Assembly (NCBI GenBank): GCA_947442095.1
Contig: CANEVG010000162.1
Coordinates: forward strand, 1-7,798
Direction: 5' to 3'
From: Sphingomonadaceae bacterium
Lineage (GTDB): Bacteria; Pseudomonadota; Alphaproteobacteria; Sphingomonadales; Sphingomonadaceae
DNA length: 7,798 bases
Below, in pieces: positions 5,589 to 7,798 of this stretch (position 1 is the first letter of the stretch; the number at the start of each line of letters is the position of its first letter). The notes under the pieces were generated by a model, which ran no database searches, was not told the origin of the DNA, and saw only the letters and a program-made list of their open reading frames with translations. The position numbers and the translations under genes are program-made.

Positions 5589-7289
5589 ATGCGCCGGATG
5601 ACCGCCTCAACCATCACCGCAGTCTCTGCCCTCGCGCTGCTGCTGCCTTGCGCTGCCTTTGCCAAACCCACGCGAGGCGCGCCGAGGCGCGCCGATGTGC
5701 TGTTCGTCGGGGGCCACATCTATACGCCGACCGGCTGGCACAGCACCATGGCCGTGCGCGGCAGGCGGATCGTGGCGATCGGCAAGCGGGTCAAAGCGCG
5801 GCAGGTGATGGACCTCAAGGGCCGCACTGTCCTGCCAGGCCTCTACGACATGCATATCCATCCGGTGCTGCAAGCCAATGGCGGCGAAGGCGGCTGCCGC
5901 ATTCCGCAAGATGCAGGACCGCAGAAGTTGCTTGAACTGGTCGCGGCTTGCGTCAAGGCGGCCAAGCCCGGCGAATGGATTGGCGGCGGCCAGTGGCAGG
6001 CCTCGCTGCTCGCTGGCACACCGATCACCGCTGCCACGCTCGATGCGGTTTCGCCGGACAATCCGGTCATGCTGTTCGATGTCAGCGGGCACAGCGTCTG
6101 GGCCAATTCGCGCGCGCTGGCCTTGGCGGGGATCGGCCCTGATACGCCGAACCCCGAAGGCGGGATCATCGAGCGCGACGCAGCGGGCAAACCCACCGGG
6201 GTGCTGCGCGAAACCGCCGGACGGATGCTCACGGCCAAGATCCCGCCGCAGGCGCTGGACAAGACAGAGCGCTATCTGGCCGGACACCTTACCATGCTCG
6301 CAGGCCTTGGCATCGTCGGGTACGTCGAGGCGATGGCCTACCGCGACGACCTCAAGGTCTATGCCGCGCTCGCCGACAAGGGCCTGCTGAAGCACCGTGT
6401 GCAGGCGTGCATTGCCTTTTCGGAATCGGGCAAGCCCAACCCCGAGTTCGAACGGACGCTGGCAGACCGCAAACAGTTTGCGCGGGCAACTTTCAACACC
6501 GATTGCGTGAAGGTCTTCGCCGACGGCGTGCCCACAGAAAGCCATACCGGCGCAATGTTGGACGACTATCAGGCCGGGCAGCCCAATGCGCCGGCCAAAG
6601 GCCTGCTGCTGTTCGATCCCGCTGCCATGGCGGCAAACGTAACGCAGTGGGACAAGCAGGGTGTGACGGTCATGTTCCACGCGGCCGGCGACCGGGCTGT
6701 GCGCGCGGCGCTCGATGCAGTTGCGGCTGCGCGCAAGGCGAACGACATGGGCGGCCCCATCCACCAGGTCGGGCATTCCACGTTCGTTGATCCCGCAGAC
6801 ATGCCGCGCTTCAAGGCGCTGAACACTGCGGTCGAGTTTTCGCCCTACTTGTGGGATCCGCAGCCGATCAACGACGACATTACCGCTGCGGTCGGCAACC
6901 CGCGCATGGACCGGGTCTGGCCGATCCGCGAGGGACTTGCCGCAGGCGCGCTGGTCATCGCAGGTTCGGATTGGGCGGTGGTCCCCTCGCCCAATCCGTG
7001 GATCGGGATCGAGACTGCCGTGACCCGTCGCAATCCGGGTGGCAGCACCCGCAGCTTTGGCCTGAACGAGGCGATCACCCTGCCTCAGGCAATCACAATG
7101 TTCACGATCGCTGCGGCACGGCGCATGGGAATGGGCGACATGGCCGGCTCGCTAGAAGTCGGCAAGCTTGCCGATTTCATTGTGCTCGACCGCGACCCTT
7201 TCGCCATCCCCGTCACCCAGATCCACCAGACGCGCGTGCAGGAAACCTGGATCGGCGGCCAGCAGGTATTCAAGCTCCCAAAGGATTGA
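5589..7289 (+). CDS. Secreted YtcJ-type metal-dependent amidohydrolase
   Basis: This 566-aa protein is a member of the amidohydrolase superfamily (Amidohydro_3/YtcJ branch, which includes N-substituted formamide deformylase), hydrolysing C-N or similar bonds at a divalent-metal centre. Residues 1 to about 25 are a signal peptide (AFA before Lys26), so it should act in the periplasm. A beta-sandwich segment (LFVGGHIYT, DLKGRTVLPGLYD) leads into the TIM barrel. Likely metal or catalytic residues are His89 and His91 (DMHIHP), Lys308 (KVFADG, the site of the carbamylated Lys in relatives), His364 (MFHAAGD), His396 (QVGHS) and Asp461 (AGSDW). The C-terminal GSLEVGKLADFIVLDRDPF (520-538) is typical of the family. 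All key residues are present and the length is normal. GAAAG at 5577-5581 serves the ATG at 5589; an in-frame ATG nine bases on is possible. It lies 58 bases after the receptor gene and 4 before the dehydrogenase gene. The substrate cannot be inferred from sequence. Confidence 0.92.
   Translation: MRRMTASTITAVSALALLLPCAAFAKPTRGAPRRADVLFVGGHIYTPTGWHSTMAVRGRRIVAIGKRVKARQVMDLKGRTVLPGLYDMHIHPVLQANGGEGGCRIPQDAGPQKLLELVAACVKAAKPGEWIGGGQWQASLLAGTPITAATLDAVSPDNPVMLFDVSGHSVWANSRALALAGIGPDTPNPEGGIIERDAAGKPTGVLRETAGRMLTAKIPPQALDKTERYLAGHLTMLAGLGIVGYVEAMAYRDDLKVYAALADKGLLKHRVQACIAFSESGKPNPEFERTLADRKQFARATFNTDCVKVFADGVPTESHTGAMLDDYQAGQPNAPAKGLLLFDPAAMAANVTQWDKQGVTVMFHAAGDRAVRAALDAVAAARKANDMGGPIHQVGHSTFVDPADMPRFKALNTAVEFSPYLWDPQPINDDITAAVGNPRMDRVWPIREGLAAGALVIAGSDWAVVPSPNPWIGIETAVTRRNPGGSTRSFGLNEAITLPQAITMFTIAAARRMGMGDMAGSLEVGKLADFIVLDRDPFAIPVTQIHQTRVQETWIGGQQVFKLPKD
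5674..5693 (+). repeat. Tandem 10-bp repeat just after the signal-peptide region
   Basis: GAGGCGCGCC occurs twice back to back. It encodes part of the linker between the signal peptide and the mature amidohydrolase domain (residues about 29-35). The unit is not a multiple of three, yet signal peptide and catalytic domain share one frame, so the gene is not broken by it. Confidence 0.8.
7281..7285 (+). promoter_or_regulatory. Ribosome binding site of the dehydrogenase gene, inside the amidohydrolase end
   Basis: AAGGA lies within the last codons of the amidohydrolase gene, eight bases before the ATG at 7294. Together with the 4-base gap between stop and start, it supports co-transcription and possible translational coupling of the two genes. 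Confidence 0.7.
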
Positions 7290-7293
7290 GCCG

Positions 7294-7798
7294 ATGCGCC
7301 AATGGGTTATGACCGCACTGCTGGTGGCTAGTACAGCGGGCTGCCAGCAAGCACCTGATCCAGCGCCCCTGCAAGCCAGCGCAGAAGTGGCCGCTATCGA
7401 AGCTGCGGCGAAGGACTGGCCCAGCTACGGCGGCCAACCCTCCGCCACAAAATACTCGGCGCTCGACCAGATCAACCGAAACACCATAAAGCGGCTGCGC
7501 ACCGCATGGACATGGCATTCGGGCGAAGTGACATTCGGATCGGACACAGCCGAAACGACGATCGCGCAGATGACCCCGATCTACGCCAATGCCCGGCTTT
7601 ATAGCTGCACCCCGTTTGGCAGGGTGGTCGCGCTCGATCCTGCGACGGGCCAGCCAGTCTGGTCATTCGATTCGCACAAGCCGCTCGTCGGCAACATGTA
7701 CAAGCAGAACATCTGCCGCGGCGTGGCCTATTGGCAGGCTGAGAGTGCCGAGGCCCGCGCCCAGCCTTGCGGCAAGCGGATCCTTTATGCCGCCCAGA
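7294..7798 (+). CDS. PQQ-dependent dehydrogenase (quinoprotein), N-terminal part, lipoprotein
   Basis: The first 168 codons are present and the frame is open at the window edge. The protein begins with a lipoprotein-like signal (MTALLVASTAGC, lipid-acceptor Cys17; the -3 position is Thr rather than Leu). A linker follows, then the start of a PQQ beta-propeller: DWPSYGG (41-47), KYSALDQIN (53-61), LYSCTPFGRVVALDPATGQ (102-120) with Cys105, NICRGVAYW (139-147) with Cys141, and CGKRILYAA (159-167). The CTP, CRGV and C-KRI blocks are typical of the membrane glucose dehydrogenase and quinate/shikimate dehydrogenase branch, whose enzymes oxidise sugars, polyols or alicyclic alcohols on the periplasmic side and pass electrons to ubiquinone or a cytochrome. 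The five N-terminal membrane helices of classical Gcd are absent; a lipid anchor seems to replace them. It starts 4 bases after the amidohydrolase gene and probably oxidises a product of that enzyme. PQQ-binding residues further on are outside the window. Confidence 0.88.
   Translation, partial: MRQWVMTALLVASTAGCQQAPDPAPLQASAEVAAIEAAAKDWPSYGGQPSATKYSALDQINRNTIKRLRTAWTWHSGEVTFGSDTAETTIAQMTPIYANARLYSCTPFGRVVALDPATGQPVWSFDSHKPLVGNMYKQNICRGVAYWQAESAEARAQPCGKRILYAAQ

Noticed and set aside
4511..5719. A 402-codon minus-strand open frame antisense to the receptor gene
   Set aside because: It is the usual stop-poor shadow of a GC-rich gene. It has no recognisable domain, and the plus-strand frame is a clear receptor.
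5607..6776. A 389-codon minus-strand open frame antisense to the amidohydrolase gene
   Set aside because: Composition-driven shadow rich in Arg, Ala and Gly with no motifs; the plus strand carries all the amidohydrolase residues.
1..7798. CRISPR array, tRNA or rRNA gene, toxin-antitoxin or defence system
   Set aside because: I saw no regularly spaced repeats, no tRNA-like or rRNA-like sequence, and no small gene pairs outside the coding regions described.

Overview
The window looks like chromosomal or large-replicon DNA from a GC-rich alphaproteobacterium, most likely a sphingomonad (Sphingomonas/Novosphingobium-type). This is inferred from codon bias, the sphingomonad style of the TonB-dependent receptor, and IS3- and IS5-type remnants of a kind familiar from that group. 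No species can be named from sequence alone.

Left arm (1-2218, minus strand). Two intact genes lie head to tail: a cardiolipin-synthase-like phospholipase D (2165-711) and an endonuclease/exonuclease/phosphatase (EEP) family protein that runs off the left edge (714-1). They overlap by ATGA, so they are probably translationally coupled. The phospholipase start sits in another ATGA overlap with the last codons of an upstream frame (2218-2162). That frame is cut off exactly where a transposon end begins, so the operon once had at least one more gene.

Middle (2218 to about 2940). This is an insertion-sequence graveyard with no working gene. From left to right it holds a probable IS3-family terminal repeat, the C-terminal quarter of an IS3-family OrfB transposase, the two ends of an IS5-type transposase joined by a large internal deletion (with a premature stop and a frameshift), and a short IS3 OrfA-like piece. 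About 250 bases of AT-richer non-coding DNA follow, leading to the next gene.

Right arm (3188-7798, plus strand). Three genes look like one transcription unit: an outer-membrane TonB-dependent receptor (780 aa), a secreted YtcJ-type metal-dependent amidohydrolase (566 aa), and the first 168 codons of a lipoprotein PQQ-dependent dehydrogenase related to quinoprotein glucose/quinate dehydrogenases. The second and third genes are 4 bases apart. A 12-bp GC-rich hairpin without a U-tract lies between the first and second. All three products carry export signals, so the cluster reads as an envelope module that imports a ligand, hydrolyses it and oxidises it in the periplasm. The substrate cannot be deduced.

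I found no RNA genes, CRISPR arrays, phage genes or defence system. The most unusual content is the eroded IS scar that beheads the lipid/EEP operon, and the all-periplasmic catabolic cluster beside it.
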